From assembly GCF_027409185.1 (NCBI RefSeq), contig NC_084463.1, positions 156,972,369 to 157,036,368 on the forward strand: DNA of 64,000 nucleotides, read 5' to 3'. Below, piece after piece: positions 54,078-64,000 of the stretch; within the stretch, counting starts at the first letter, position 1; every line of letters begins with the position of its first letter. The notes under the pieces are model-generated. The model searched no databases and was not told the DNA's origin. It worked only from the letters and a program-made list of their open reading frames with translations. The stretch is from Cynocephalus volans (lineage: Eukaryota; Chordata; Mammalia; Dermoptera; Cynocephalidae). The translations under genes and the position numbers were made by a program.

Positions 54078-54840
54078 ATGTGTTTCTCCCCAGTATCCCT
54101 CTTTGGCCCAAGAATATCTGCCTTGTTGCACCCGTGAGAGCTAGAGCTAGAGAAACCTCCATGGCTGTAGGGAGGGTATTCTGTTGCCTTTCTAGTACCA
54201 GCCTTCTCAGTAGTGTTTTTCCTTTTTTTTTTTTTTTTTTGATCTTATGGCAGAAAGGCCACAGAGATACTTTGTTTTCTTCCTTTTTTTAGCTCAGGAA
54301 AGTATGCCAGGCTCAAACCACTTCTCAGGCAGTTTAATGGACACTGAATCCATTGTTACATGAAAGTGATAGCAACTAGTTTTAGAGATGGGAGAGGGAG
54401 ATAAATGATGGAGACAAAAAACTGTATGGAAATGATTTCCTGGCTGGCTGACTGGTGGCCAGTGTGAGGTGATGGTGGAACCAGACTTGCTTCTCTCTAG
54501 TTCAGCCTCGACACACCCTGAAAGATAGCCATCAGGAAGACCTAGTCTTAGCGATGGGAACACTACTGAAGAGATAGGACAAGCACAGAGCAGGAGTCCC
54601 TGGAGTTGGCAGCATGGGTTTAATTACCGGCTCTGTCTTGGGGTGGGCAAAAACTTGAACTTGCTATGTAATTTGAGTCTTTACAGTGGTTCTTCAGAGT
54701 GAGATGGCGACGTTCTTCTTGTCTTTCTGAGGCAATCAACTGAGTTGAAGCTTTGGGATAAGACAGTGGTTTTCATGTTCTGTTTTTGTTGTAAAGATAT
54801 AAAGATCAAAAAGTCAATAAAATTACAAAAGTAACCAGAA
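54078..54840 (+). other. FEN1: FEN1 3' untranslated region
   Basis: Non-coding sequence after the TAA, with a T-run near 54223-54240. It ends at the AATAAA at 54816. An AATAAA also overlaps the stop region (54069-54074) and is probably not the main signal. Confidence 0.65.
54816..54821 (+). terminator. FEN1: FEN1 poly(A) signal
   Basis: AATAAA in 'aaaagtcaataaaattac', about 740 nt past the stop codon. Confidence 0.7.
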
Positions 54841-56489
54841 TGTCATGTTCTTTGTGAACATTTGAAAATATCCCCAGCGCTCCAGGGAGAATATAATGTT
54901 CTTTTCACTGTAAGAAAACATGCAGGAATTGTACCCTATTAATGGTGGTTTGAGAGTGGCCACAAGATGGCACCATGCCCCATAGAATGGCCATAGCAAC
55001 TATGGTGGTACTTCAGCCATTTGGAGAAGGATGTCTACTTTATTTTATTTTGCTGGGAGAGGAGTTTTAATAAATTGAATAGATTTCTAGTCTTCTACTT
55101 ACTTTGTGTGAGATAAAGAGCTCCTTTGAAAAAGCCTTAGTTTAGATCAACAATCTCATAATATCCAAGCATATACTTTGCCAGTTTGTAAATTGTGAAA
55201 GCTGCCATTCAGAAACCACTTTCTTAATTCCTCTTATGACGTCAGATTCAGGTTGGTGTTTCCTAGAGAGATGGAATGTTTTTAAACTTTGAAAGTTTTA
55301 TAATCCTGATAAAGCTTGGTAGGGAGCTGACTCATTTTGAGTTTCTGACTTATTAGCATTCTTATCACTGCCATTTAAAATTAACAAGGACATTTAGGTA
55401 ACTGTCTGGAATTTAAGTTGACAATGTCTGGACATATTAAACAGGACCAGTGGTTTTCAGATCTTTTAATGGGACAACCTATTTTTCAAGCGAAATCTTA
55501 TGTATAATCTCAGGATATAAGAGCTCTTCTGGTTGAAGTAGGAATGGGATATAATCTCTCCAGCAGTGGCCTCATAACTAGGGGATTCTGAAAACCACTA
55601 GTGCAGACAAAAAGTTGACCCAAAGGTATGGGAACTTAGTTTTTTTCACTGCTCTATTCCAGCAGTTGATGACAAATGTAACTGATTTTCCCAGATTGAA
55701 CCAAGCCACACAACTTATGTGAGCTCCATTTTATTATTTTTATTATTTTTTATAATCATAATTAATTATACATATAATGTGAGCTCCACTTTCTGATTCG
55801 GGTAGTTTGATTCTAAACCTGCAGCAATATTGATGGGGCCTAGAGGTGATAAGACTTCTTAGGAGTTATCACCTCAGTGCAGTACCCTGTGGTAGTCAAG
55901 CATGTAGAGTGGTTTTTCTCTTGTTTTTTGAAGGTTGAGTTGGTCTTTATAGTTTATTAATTTAACTATATGGGTACCCTGCAGGAAAATGAATTCTGCC
56001 TGCAAATGTTCTAAAGTTTTTGCTCAGCAGAGCTGTTTTAGTAGGATGGAGGGTTAAGAGGCATTACTCTGCAGTACAGCTCTGAGGCATTGTGATTGCA
56101 GAGAAAGATTTAGGCAAATAGGATTTATGGGGACTAACTTCTGAAACTAGAAATGAGTTAAATAAAGAGACAATGATTCAAAATGGAAAACTGAAGGACA
56201 AAAGGGTGAGGGCACTGCCTCAGGAGGAAGTGATGCACATAAAACCTGGCAAGTGTATGTAGGCAATCTAGCATTTGAACGTATGTCATGGGAAAAACTT
56301 GGCTTTGCTTTTCCTTGCTGTGATGTTTTCTGGAAGGTCCTGATGCCCCTTTCTCTCTGCCGTGATTCATGTTCAGAAAGAAGTTAGAGCACATAGAGGT
56401 AAAACAGTAACTTGTAGCAGTGGCACCAGAAAATCCTGTGTCCACATACAGAATGAGCATCATGGATCACAATTGAATAGCTTTCATTT
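54841..56489. other. FEN1-FADS1 tail-to-tail intergenic region
   Basis: AT-rich, with no gene seen. It contains a CTCF-like site at 54958 and an A/T-only stretch near 55728-55770. Open frames are short and without recognisable domains. Confidence 0.6.
54958..54974 (+). promoter_or_regulatory. CTCF-like motif
   Basis: GGCCACAAGATGGCACC fits the CTCF core with one mismatch. It lies just downstream of the FEN1 3' end, + orientation. Motif evidence only. Confidence 0.4.
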
Positions 56490-58870
56490 GGTCAAAATCA
56501 ACTTTATTTTTCAGGTTTATTTCATTGATGTGACAACAAAATTGGCACACATAAAAAGCATACCGATATGGGGCCTGATTAAAGAAAATGCCTCCCGCCA
56601 GGTAGTAGAAAAAAGTAACAAAGATAAACAGAGAAGTTGGAGTTTTAAAAAACAAGTTCAAATGTTAGTTCTGGCATGATCTATGTGTCCAGAGGTAACT
56701 TTTCCTCTCTAATCCTATTTTCTCATCACTCATTTTGCCATTGTAGCATTATAAGCCTTTTGTCACTGATGTGTCCCTTTTTGGTCATGCGACAGACCAC
56801 ACTGATAGACTGGGGAGAGAAGGTCACAGTGGTTCAGGTTCTTTAAGTGGTTCAGGACCTGTTCTTGGCTCAACAGAGCCTCACTGGTGTTTGCTCAGAT
56901 TGGGTAGCCTGGGCCCAGAGCCAGTTGGCTTGACAGACTAGTGACACCACACCCAAACCTCAGGTAGCAAGAAACAGGAATGGGAAAGGATCAGCACCTA
57001 TTCCTGGAGTAAGGAAGCCAATGAAAGTAGAACTTTTCAATTCTGCTTCTAGTTTTTCTACCCAGGCTGCTTGAAACCAGATTCTCCAGCAGGGCCAAAT
57101 CTGCCCAAATCAAAAAGATCTGAGCTCTTTTGCAACTTGTTGTCTCCCCAACTATTTTTTCCCCCTTCTTTGTTTTGACAAACCTCTAAGTAATCCAGAC
57201 CAGCCTCACCGTGGGTGGAGAAAAGACTTAAGTTGCTCCATCTGTTCACTCTAACCCTATCCCAACGTGCCTTGGACCATCATCTTGACTATCAGCCATT
57301 TCCTCCCCAAACTAAATGTAGGCTCTGCTTTTTCCTTCAGTTTGAGGTTCTTCTCCCAGTATCCAAAATGGTCAATGTGCTTAGAGTAGAGGCTGTTAAA
57401 CAGGCAAAGAAATAATCCCTTCACCTGGACTGAAAGGCTGTGGATTTGGGGAGAGAGGAGGATGTGAATGCCAATGATAAGCCCTAGGAGTTAAGGCAAA
57501 AGTCCTAGGGCATATTCCTGTTTGCTCTCCAGAGACAAGGGTTATATACTTTTCGAAACCAGAAGATGAAAAGACTGTATTTCACTATTAGACTGATAAT
57601 GCTTTACAAGTTATCCCTAAGTTCCTATCTGGTCACCAGAAGTATAAGATGCTTGAGCAGCAGTGGACTGAGGAAGATGCCTAGCTACAGCAATGATGAT
57701 TACAAGTTTTTCTGTTTTTAATCTTCCTATTTCTGATTTAGAACTATTAAGTGATTATATTTAACTCACTGCTCCTGCTCAAAGATAATGCTGTAACATA
57801 ATTTAGGTTATAGAAAGTTTCTGCTTATAGCCTTTATATTCCTTATGACTGAAACTTTATGACCAGTAATTAGTATCTCCCAATTTGGTCACTTGTACTC
57901 ACTAACTGGAATTACACGTTGGGAAGTAAAGGGAAGCCACTGGGAACCCTGTTCGTTTCTAGGGAGGAGAAAAGACTAAACTGCCCCATTTGCTCACTTG
58001 CTTATGGAGCAAGACATGGACTCTCAGTCCTGGGAGTGTTCTGTTCCTGGGGGGATAGTTAGAAGAGGTTAATCAAAAGATGAAGGGATTTATAATGGCC
58101 AGCAACTCTCTCTACCATCTGTTTTGGCAAGGACTAGGACCTAATATTCCCTCTAGACTCTGGATGGAACACAGGCCAAAATCTACAGTGCCAGGATCCT
58201 TCAGGGCCAAATGTCTGCAATACCACAGTCCTGGCTTTGCCCTGCCTGCTTCTGAGACTGATAATGGCTTCCCCCAGCAGCCTGAGGTAGACCTAGGTCA
58301 CATCTAGCCCTGGGCAGTGAGCTGAGTTCCCCTGCACTGAGTTATGCTAGGCTTCAGAATTCTAAGCATTAATGCTTCCTTTCTAAATCTTGCTCAAAAA
58401 GTTCAGCTGCTCTGTCCCTCTCAGGTTTACAGGTGAGGGTGGAGAAGGCACTGAGAAGTGGGCCAGTGAGATGAGTTCACCCTTTATATCAGCGGGATTT
58501 TAGTGCTAAAACTCTTCTTGATTCTTGCCTTCATGTACAGGTCCCCCTTGTATAATACCCTCCTGGTTCCCTCTGTGCTCGCCAGTCATCTGCATCAGCC
58601 AGGCTAGAAAAAGCAAACAACAAAACTGTCTCACATTCCTGGCCCCACAGCTCCTTCCCTCCTTCTGGGAGGCTTGCATGTCCCCCCACCCCTCTTTGGG
58701 TCTTAGATCTGTGCCTAGAAGATAAAGGGGAAGGGTTTGAGTCAGAGCCTTTGTGTCCCCAAACCCACCCCCCTCTGAATATTAGAACTGTAATGGCATG
58801 TTCCCTCAAGCTCTCCTCTGCTTTGACTCCAGAGTCCTCTTCCTCTTCAGGTGGGGGTTGGGGACTGTTG
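56490..58870 (-). other. FADS1: FADS1 3' untranslated region
   Basis: About 2.4 kb between the FADS1 stop and a minus-strand AATAAA (TTTATT at 56503-56508). The mammalian FADS1 mRNA is known for a long 3'UTR, which fits. The exact end is inferred. Confidence 0.5.
56503..56508 (-). terminator. FADS1: Probable FADS1 poly(A) signal
   Basis: TTTATT on + reads AATAAA on the minus strand, in 'caactttatttttcagg'. Several other TTTATT sites lie nearby, so this choice is tentative. Confidence 0.45.
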
Positions 58871-61800
58871 TTACTGGTGAAGATAGGCATCTAGCCAGAG
58901 CTGCCCCGACTCCTTCAGTGAGCTGCAGGGACAGAATGCGAGCAGATAGTGAGGGAGACAGGTGGAACTGAGCCCATTAGAGGTGTAGTAGTGAGGCTGT
59001 TGCAGGCAGATGGAGGCTGAGCCCCATGCCGTAAGACCCTCTTCCACTGGAGGCTCTCCTCCCCTTTGCTTCTGAGAAAGCTGGCTTGGGCCATGGCACT
59101 GAGGAAGCCCCAGTGAGAGCAAAAGCCTGACCTGGCCACAAAACCAACACAGCATCCTGCCTTTGCCATGGTGACCTCCACTCCAGACAACTGAGAAAAC
59201 CTTCCTGTTACTCCCCAGCCTATGCCTCACCACCCTGCCCACCGCCCTGCCCTCTTCCCTCCCTACCAGCCATCTTCCTGGGTTCAGGTACTCACTGGAC
59301 AATGTCGGCGAAGGCTGAGAGCAGTGGCTTGGACCGGTACTCTATGCCATGCTTGGCACACAGGGACTGCACCAGGGGAGCCACTTTGTGGTAATTGTGT
59401 CGGGGCATTGTGGGAAAAAGACTTCAAGGAGAACAAGGAAGAGAGTCAGTGGCTCCAGCTCCTCTGCACCGACCTGCCCCCCTACTTATACCCTCCCCAG
59501 GACCATGCTTCCTAGGTCTGCCTACTCACTGGTGCTCGATCTGGAAGTTGAGGTGTCCACTGAACCAGTCGTTGAAGGCGGACTTGTGGACGTTGCATGT
59601 TGCCTGGAGCTGGAGGAAAAGGTGAGGGGAGAGCACATCTCTGGGTATCAGATGGTGCCAGCCCAGCCTTCTCCAGGTAAAGGTGGCTGAGGAGGGGTGT
59701 GGAACTGTCCCTGGGCCTCATAGTAACAAGGCATTGCTGTTTGGAGGACTTTTTTTTTTTGCTATTACTTCCCCCTCCCACCTTTTTCATTAGTTGTATT
59801 ATGCCCAGGACTTCTGAGTGACTGTCCCTTACCTGGGTGGAGACCCAGTCCACGTTTCGGTCGTGGTCAATATGCATGGGGATGTGGTTCATTTGTGTCA
59901 CCCACACAAACCAGTTGCTTTCCAGGAACCTGTTGGATACGGAACTCAGGCAAACAGTGTGAGCAGAGCCCAGAGTTCTCACTCCCCCTCAGGCAACCGC
60001 TCCAGCCTGGCTAGCTTCCCAAGCCAACTCCTGAAACATCCCCCTGACCAGACTGGCCACTCCCAAACATCTGTGTTTTCCTTTGCCAATCCCTACTCTC
60101 CCATCAAATACTACCTGACCATGAAGAAAAGGCCCAGAAAGCCTTTCAGCCCCAACAGCGGCACATAAGTGAGGAAGATGCGGGTGTAGAAGGTGATCAT
60201 CCAGGCCAAGTCCTGCAGTGAGAAAGGCAAAGAGCATGACTCTACAGAGCAGCTCTTCCTCTCACTCCACCTGTGTCTTTGCACTGCACAGCCTTCTCCA
60301 GGGTACACAGACTGAACACTCAGTCTCCTTCGGCTTCTCTTAGTGGTCTAATCCTGCAATATCTAGTGCCACTGCTCCTTTCTTCCATTCCTAGTGGCAC
60401 CCTCTAGCCCTCCTTGCCTGTCACCTTCACAAGTACCAAGGTACAGGGCCTCACTGCCTCCAGCTTCTCCCCAACTCATCTAAATCCTTCAGCATGCTGC
60501 CAGATGAATTTGCCTGCACCATGGCTCAGTCCATGCCAGTGCCCTGATCAAATTGCCACTCACCTTTCTGCACATTGACCCAAGCACCATACTTTTCCCC
60601 TGACACTTGAGTCCTCCACAGTATGTCTGGCAGTCACACTCACCCTCACTTCCCAGCTTCTCTGCTTGGAGTCCATCCTCCCCTGCCCACCTCTGCCTGT
60701 CCACGTCCTGCCCATCCTCCAAGGCCTGCTAGAAAAGGGACTTCACAAAGCTGGATGCAGTCAGGCTCCTCTGGGAATACCCAGAACCTTTTGCCTGTGC
60801 CGCTTTTCTGGTAACAACCATATTCTGTTTCATCAAAAGCTTCCTGAGAATAGGTGCTGAGGTGCCGCCTCCCACTCATCTTCCCTTTCCAGCCTAGCCC
60901 CTGGCATTATACGCAGCACAAGAACCTCAGGAGACAACGGCTGCAGGAAATCAGGCTTTGGGAGTCAGATTGCCTGTTAAGTCCAAACCATTTCGTCCTC
61001 CCTAGAGATAAGGAGGATCTATACTTTCTTCTATTATTTTTTTCTAAATTAAGGCCTGGAGTCAGTCTCAGTTTTCTCTGGAGAGCCCTTCCCTTCCCCT
61101 CTCAGGTACTGGTGACATAAGATGTGGAACTCTGGGCTGTGGATACTTACCACCCACTTCTTCCGCTGGAAAACAAAATAGAAAATATACCACTGGAAGT
61201 AGAGAGGCAGCAAGGCTGGGGGCCCGACTGGGGAGGAAATGGAGAAAGGGAGGAGGTGTGAGCAACATGAGAGTCATGAAAGGGCAGGTGAGTGCTGGAG
61301 ATGGGCTCCTTCCTGCCCACCCCCTCCTGTCACCCCTCCACTGCCCGAGTGCTTTCTCAGTCCATTGGAACCAGCAGGCACTGATGGCAGGCACCAATGC
61401 AAGTCTGGACAAGGCAAAATCTCCTAAGACGACACCAGGAAGGATGAGGGGTGGGAGTGGCACTCTTTTCCAATGGTACAGGTTAAATCCCACACATGGA
61501 ACATGCTCTGCTCCCATGCCTTTAAAAGGGCACTGCTCATATCCCTGCATTATCTTGACCACAGCGCTGCCCCTGCAGTCACCCACTCCGTGTTCCTGCT
61601 GCTCCACCATGCAGGTGAAGGTCAGGAGCAGGATAGTGTGTATGTACTGGGGGGGACCCTGCTGGTCCTCCTCAGGATGAGAATCTCACTTCCTTGGCAT
61701 AGGGAGACGGGCTTGTGCCACCCCAACCTGAAGCCCTGAAGGTCAGCTGTGGGAAGGAGCAGAGGGGCTTCTCTTGGTTGAAGAAGTGGATCTCATCCTA

Positions 61801-63089
61801 TGTGCTGCCCATTTCTTTTCTGTATTCCTTCTCTGCACCACGTGGATGCTACCAATAACCCCTTATATTACAATGCCCACCTATAGCTCCTCTTTCTTGA
61901 AGTGCCATGGATTCCAAAACTCTTTCTTCCCTTCTGTCCATTCACCTTTCTCTAGTAGGGATAGCTGGTAATAGGGAGTTAGGATAAATTCCTTCAAACT
62001 AAAATGGGATCAATGAAATCCTTCTCTCCCTTCTTTAAAAAATTTTAAATTTTAAAGGAGTTTTAAAGCCCAAATTTTAGGCATGATAGAGCAGATTTTT
62101 AAAGCAGGTATAGTGGATTGAACTATGTTCCCCCAAAACTCAGTGAAGCTTAAATTGTGTCCCCCAAGTTTTATGTATTAGAAACTCAGCCCCCACTATG
62201 ACTGTTAAGAGGGTGGGAAATCCTATTATGGTAATTGAAAGGTGGAGCCTTGAAGAAGTGATTCAATTGTAGGACTGTGTAGTAGTGAATGGATTAATAA
62301 TGGTGGTCAGGGGTGTGGTTCTGAGGGCTTTAAAAGAAGAGATTCTGTCTCTCTCTGCTCTCTCTGCTTCCACCATCTTGCAACATGAGACCCCAGGGTC
62401 ACTGTTGCCACCACCAGATGGACCTTGGACTTCCGGCCTCAGAAGCTGTAAGCAATAAATGTCGTTTTTCTTTATAAATCACTTCGTTTCAGGTATTTTG
62501 TTATAAGCAATATAAATGGACTAATACAGCAGGGAATATATAGCAGTCTTCAGAAGGAGCTTAACAACCACAGAAATATCTTCTCAGCTCCAACAGCTTT
62601 TCACTCCCTCCTCCAGTCCCATTCTCCCATAGCTATCTGTACCTTTGTTCCCCTGTGGGTTGAACTGGGCTCTACCAGGTCACCTTGGCTGTGGTCTCTA
62701 TTTGACAAGGTTTAAGATAAAATTTAAGGCTTAAGCAGGTGGTTACCCACCTGACCACTCAGTTTCCTTGTGGAAGCTAGGGTGAGATTGGAGGAACTAC
62801 TTTTTCCCCAACACAAATCAACTTAAACCAAACATTAGCCTGTTTGACTTTGCTCTGTTGAGATGGCAAACTGCTTCCACGGAGGGAGTAAATGAGGTTG
62901 AGGGTGGCGTACTTCCTTCAGTCCCTTTCCTTACTATACCGTAATCCCTTGGAGAGACATTTCCTCCTCATACTCCTTCAGCACCCCTTCCCAAGGCAGT
63001 TCCCCCTGTGCTGGATGAGGACACTCACTCAGGAAGAAGTATTTGTGCTGGTGGTTGTATGGCATGTACTTTTTCTTCTGTTTCCCAAG
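58871..63089 (-). CDS. FADS1: Acyl-CoA delta-5 desaturase, 3' half (exons 6-12), partial
   Basis: ER-membrane front-end desaturase that introduces the delta-5 double bond, making arachidonate and EPA from their C20 precursors. Coding exons on the minus strand: 63029-63089, 61151-61227, 60115-60212, 59833-59929, 59530-59609, 59296-59421, 58871-58922. All have GT-AG ends and continuous phase, 196 residues plus stop; the full protein is about 444, so its N-terminal cytochrome b5 domain, first membrane spans and first histidine boxes lie past the window edge. Visible: hydrophobic spans in exons 7-8, the [10 protein letters not shown] segment in exon 9, and the third histidine box Q-I-E-H-H at the end of exon 10. 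The C-terminus ends L-H-Q at TAA. No lesion was seen. FADS2 would be a close relative, but the C-terminal sequence and position next to FEN1 favour FADS1. Confidence 0.93.
61228..63028 (-). other. FADS1: FADS1 intron 6
   Basis: About 1.8 kb between exons 6 and 7, GT-AG. The main content is one complete MaLR-type solo LTR (62109-62528); the rest is unique sequence with no gene seen. Confidence 0.8.
62109..62528 (+). mobile_element. Solo LTR of MaLR (MST/THE1-like) type
   Basis: Starts 'tatagtggattgaactatg' and ends 'aaatggactaataca', with 'ctttataaatcac' and 'ggtattttgttataagcaa' before the end, the plan of ERVL-MaLR LTRs. It is flanked by a 5-bp duplication, GCAGG at 62104-62108 and 62529-62533, the size expected for this class. 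No internal retroviral part remains. Confidence 0.65.
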
Positions 63090-64000
63090 CTGTGAGAAGG
63101 CAAAAACGAATCAGTATCAACAGACTAGTCACCCCTTCCCTTCCTCCTCTTACCTTGGCTTTCCCCTGCTTGGAAGTTTAGGCCTACTCCAGGGACTATC
63201 AGCTTGTTAATGTTACTAGAAGGCTCCAGCTGGCCCAGCCTTACCTCCAGCACCTGGAGCATGAAGCCCTGGGCTGTGATCTGCAGTGTGCCACACCAGA
63301 GCCCATGCCCATGTGAGGCATGTGCACAACACAGTCTACAGGTCCTCAGGACCTTTATGGTCATCCCAAGACACCTTTGTCATGAGGTTTCCAGGCCTCC
63401 CTGTCTTCTCCCTTTTCTTTCTACCATCTGGTACTTTTTGACATCAGTCTCCAGGGATGACCGTTTTTACCTCTATATAGGTAAGTATTCCCTCTACATC
63501 CAGCCCCTAATCCTCCCCATCAAAATCTTTTGGTCTCTTGACTTCAACATGAGCTTTATAAAACGTTTTGAAAGCTAAGCAGAATTTGGCAAATATTTGT
63601 GGAAAGGATACCCGTGATATTATGAAAATATATATTTGGTCTTTTACTCCTGACATACAACTCCTAAAATCCTTAGAATTGCTCCAAAATGGTGTCTTTT
63701 CATATGCTAATTCATATGCTAAAGAGTTGACTGATGGCTGGCAACCCTTATATAGCTTCAGACTAGGGCCTGGTCACCTGAAAGACCAAAGCAGTCCCAC
63801 CCCCAAACTCTGGGGAGGGGAGAGGGGCTAAAGGTTTACTTGATCACCAATGGTCAGTGATTTAATCAATCATGCCTATGTAATGAAACCTCTATAAAAA
63901 CCCAAGAGTTCAGGGTTTGGAGAGCTGGATAGCTGAACAGGGGGAGGTTCCTGTAGTGTGGTGCGCCCAGGGAGAGCATGGAAGCTCCGCTTCCCTTTCC
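63090..64000 (-). other. FADS1: FADS1 intron 5 (partial, runs off the window)
   Basis: Upstream of exon 6 on the minus strand. I looked for exon 5 and did not find it. A good-looking donor near 63243 (minus 'ctggag|gtaagg') follows a frame that does not resemble the desaturase. Confidence 0.6.

Noticed and set aside
63125-63364. FADS1 exon 5 ending near 63243 on the minus strand
   Set aside because: There is a good donor-like 'gtaagg', but the translated sequence does not resemble a desaturase and no acceptor or phase fit was found.

Overview
This is nuclear DNA of a placental mammal. It covers the conserved MYRF - TMEM258 - FEN1 - FADS1 block (human 11q12 synteny), with intron/exon genes, CpG-rich promoters, MIR/L2 fossils and tRNA-derived SINEs. 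The SINEs look tRNA-Ile-like, some dimeric, with A-rich tails. They resemble families I associate with rhinolophoid bats and colugos; I cannot separate these two from sequence alone.

Layout. 1-4.2 kb: intergenic DNA upstream of MYRF, with old repeats, one SINE and a CTCF-like site. 4.24-38.5 kb: MYRF on the + strand. I could follow all 27 coding exons with unbroken phase, giving 1149 codons plus stop, followed by a 2.5-kb 3'UTR. 39.16-42.2 kb: TMEM258 on the - strand, tail to tail with MYRF. 42.1-42.57 kb: a bidirectional CpG promoter shared by TMEM258 and FEN1. 42.43-54.84 kb: FEN1 on the + strand, with a non-coding first exon, a long first intron and a single coding exon. 56.49-64 kb: the 3' half of FADS1 on the - strand (exons 6-12 by the human numbering, plus 3'UTR); its 5' exons lie beyond the window.

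The outstanding feature is an 8.2-kb gammaretroviral provirus at 42972-51176, inside FEN1 intron 1 and in the same orientation as FEN1. It has two LTRs that differ by one substitution and one A in a homopolymer, a 4-bp target-site duplication (ACCT), a proline-tRNA primer binding site, and open glyco-gag/gag, pol (by UAG readthrough) and env frames with the expected catalytic and structural motifs. Its proteins belong to the gibbon ape leukemia virus / koala retrovirus group. It therefore looks like a very recent, structurally complete germline copy. Its U3 is unusual: short, without an obvious enhancer repeat, and carrying a run of 26-27 A where the enhancer would be expected.

How the genes relate: MYRF is a membrane-tethered transcription factor of myelinating cells, TMEM258 an oligosaccharyltransferase subunit, FEN1 the replication/repair flap nuclease and FADS1 the delta-5 fatty-acid desaturase. 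They are neighbours, not an operon. The functional link to examine is the provirus, which lies 404 bp downstream of the FEN1 exon-1 donor and could supply a promoter, splice donor or poly(A) signal to FEN1.
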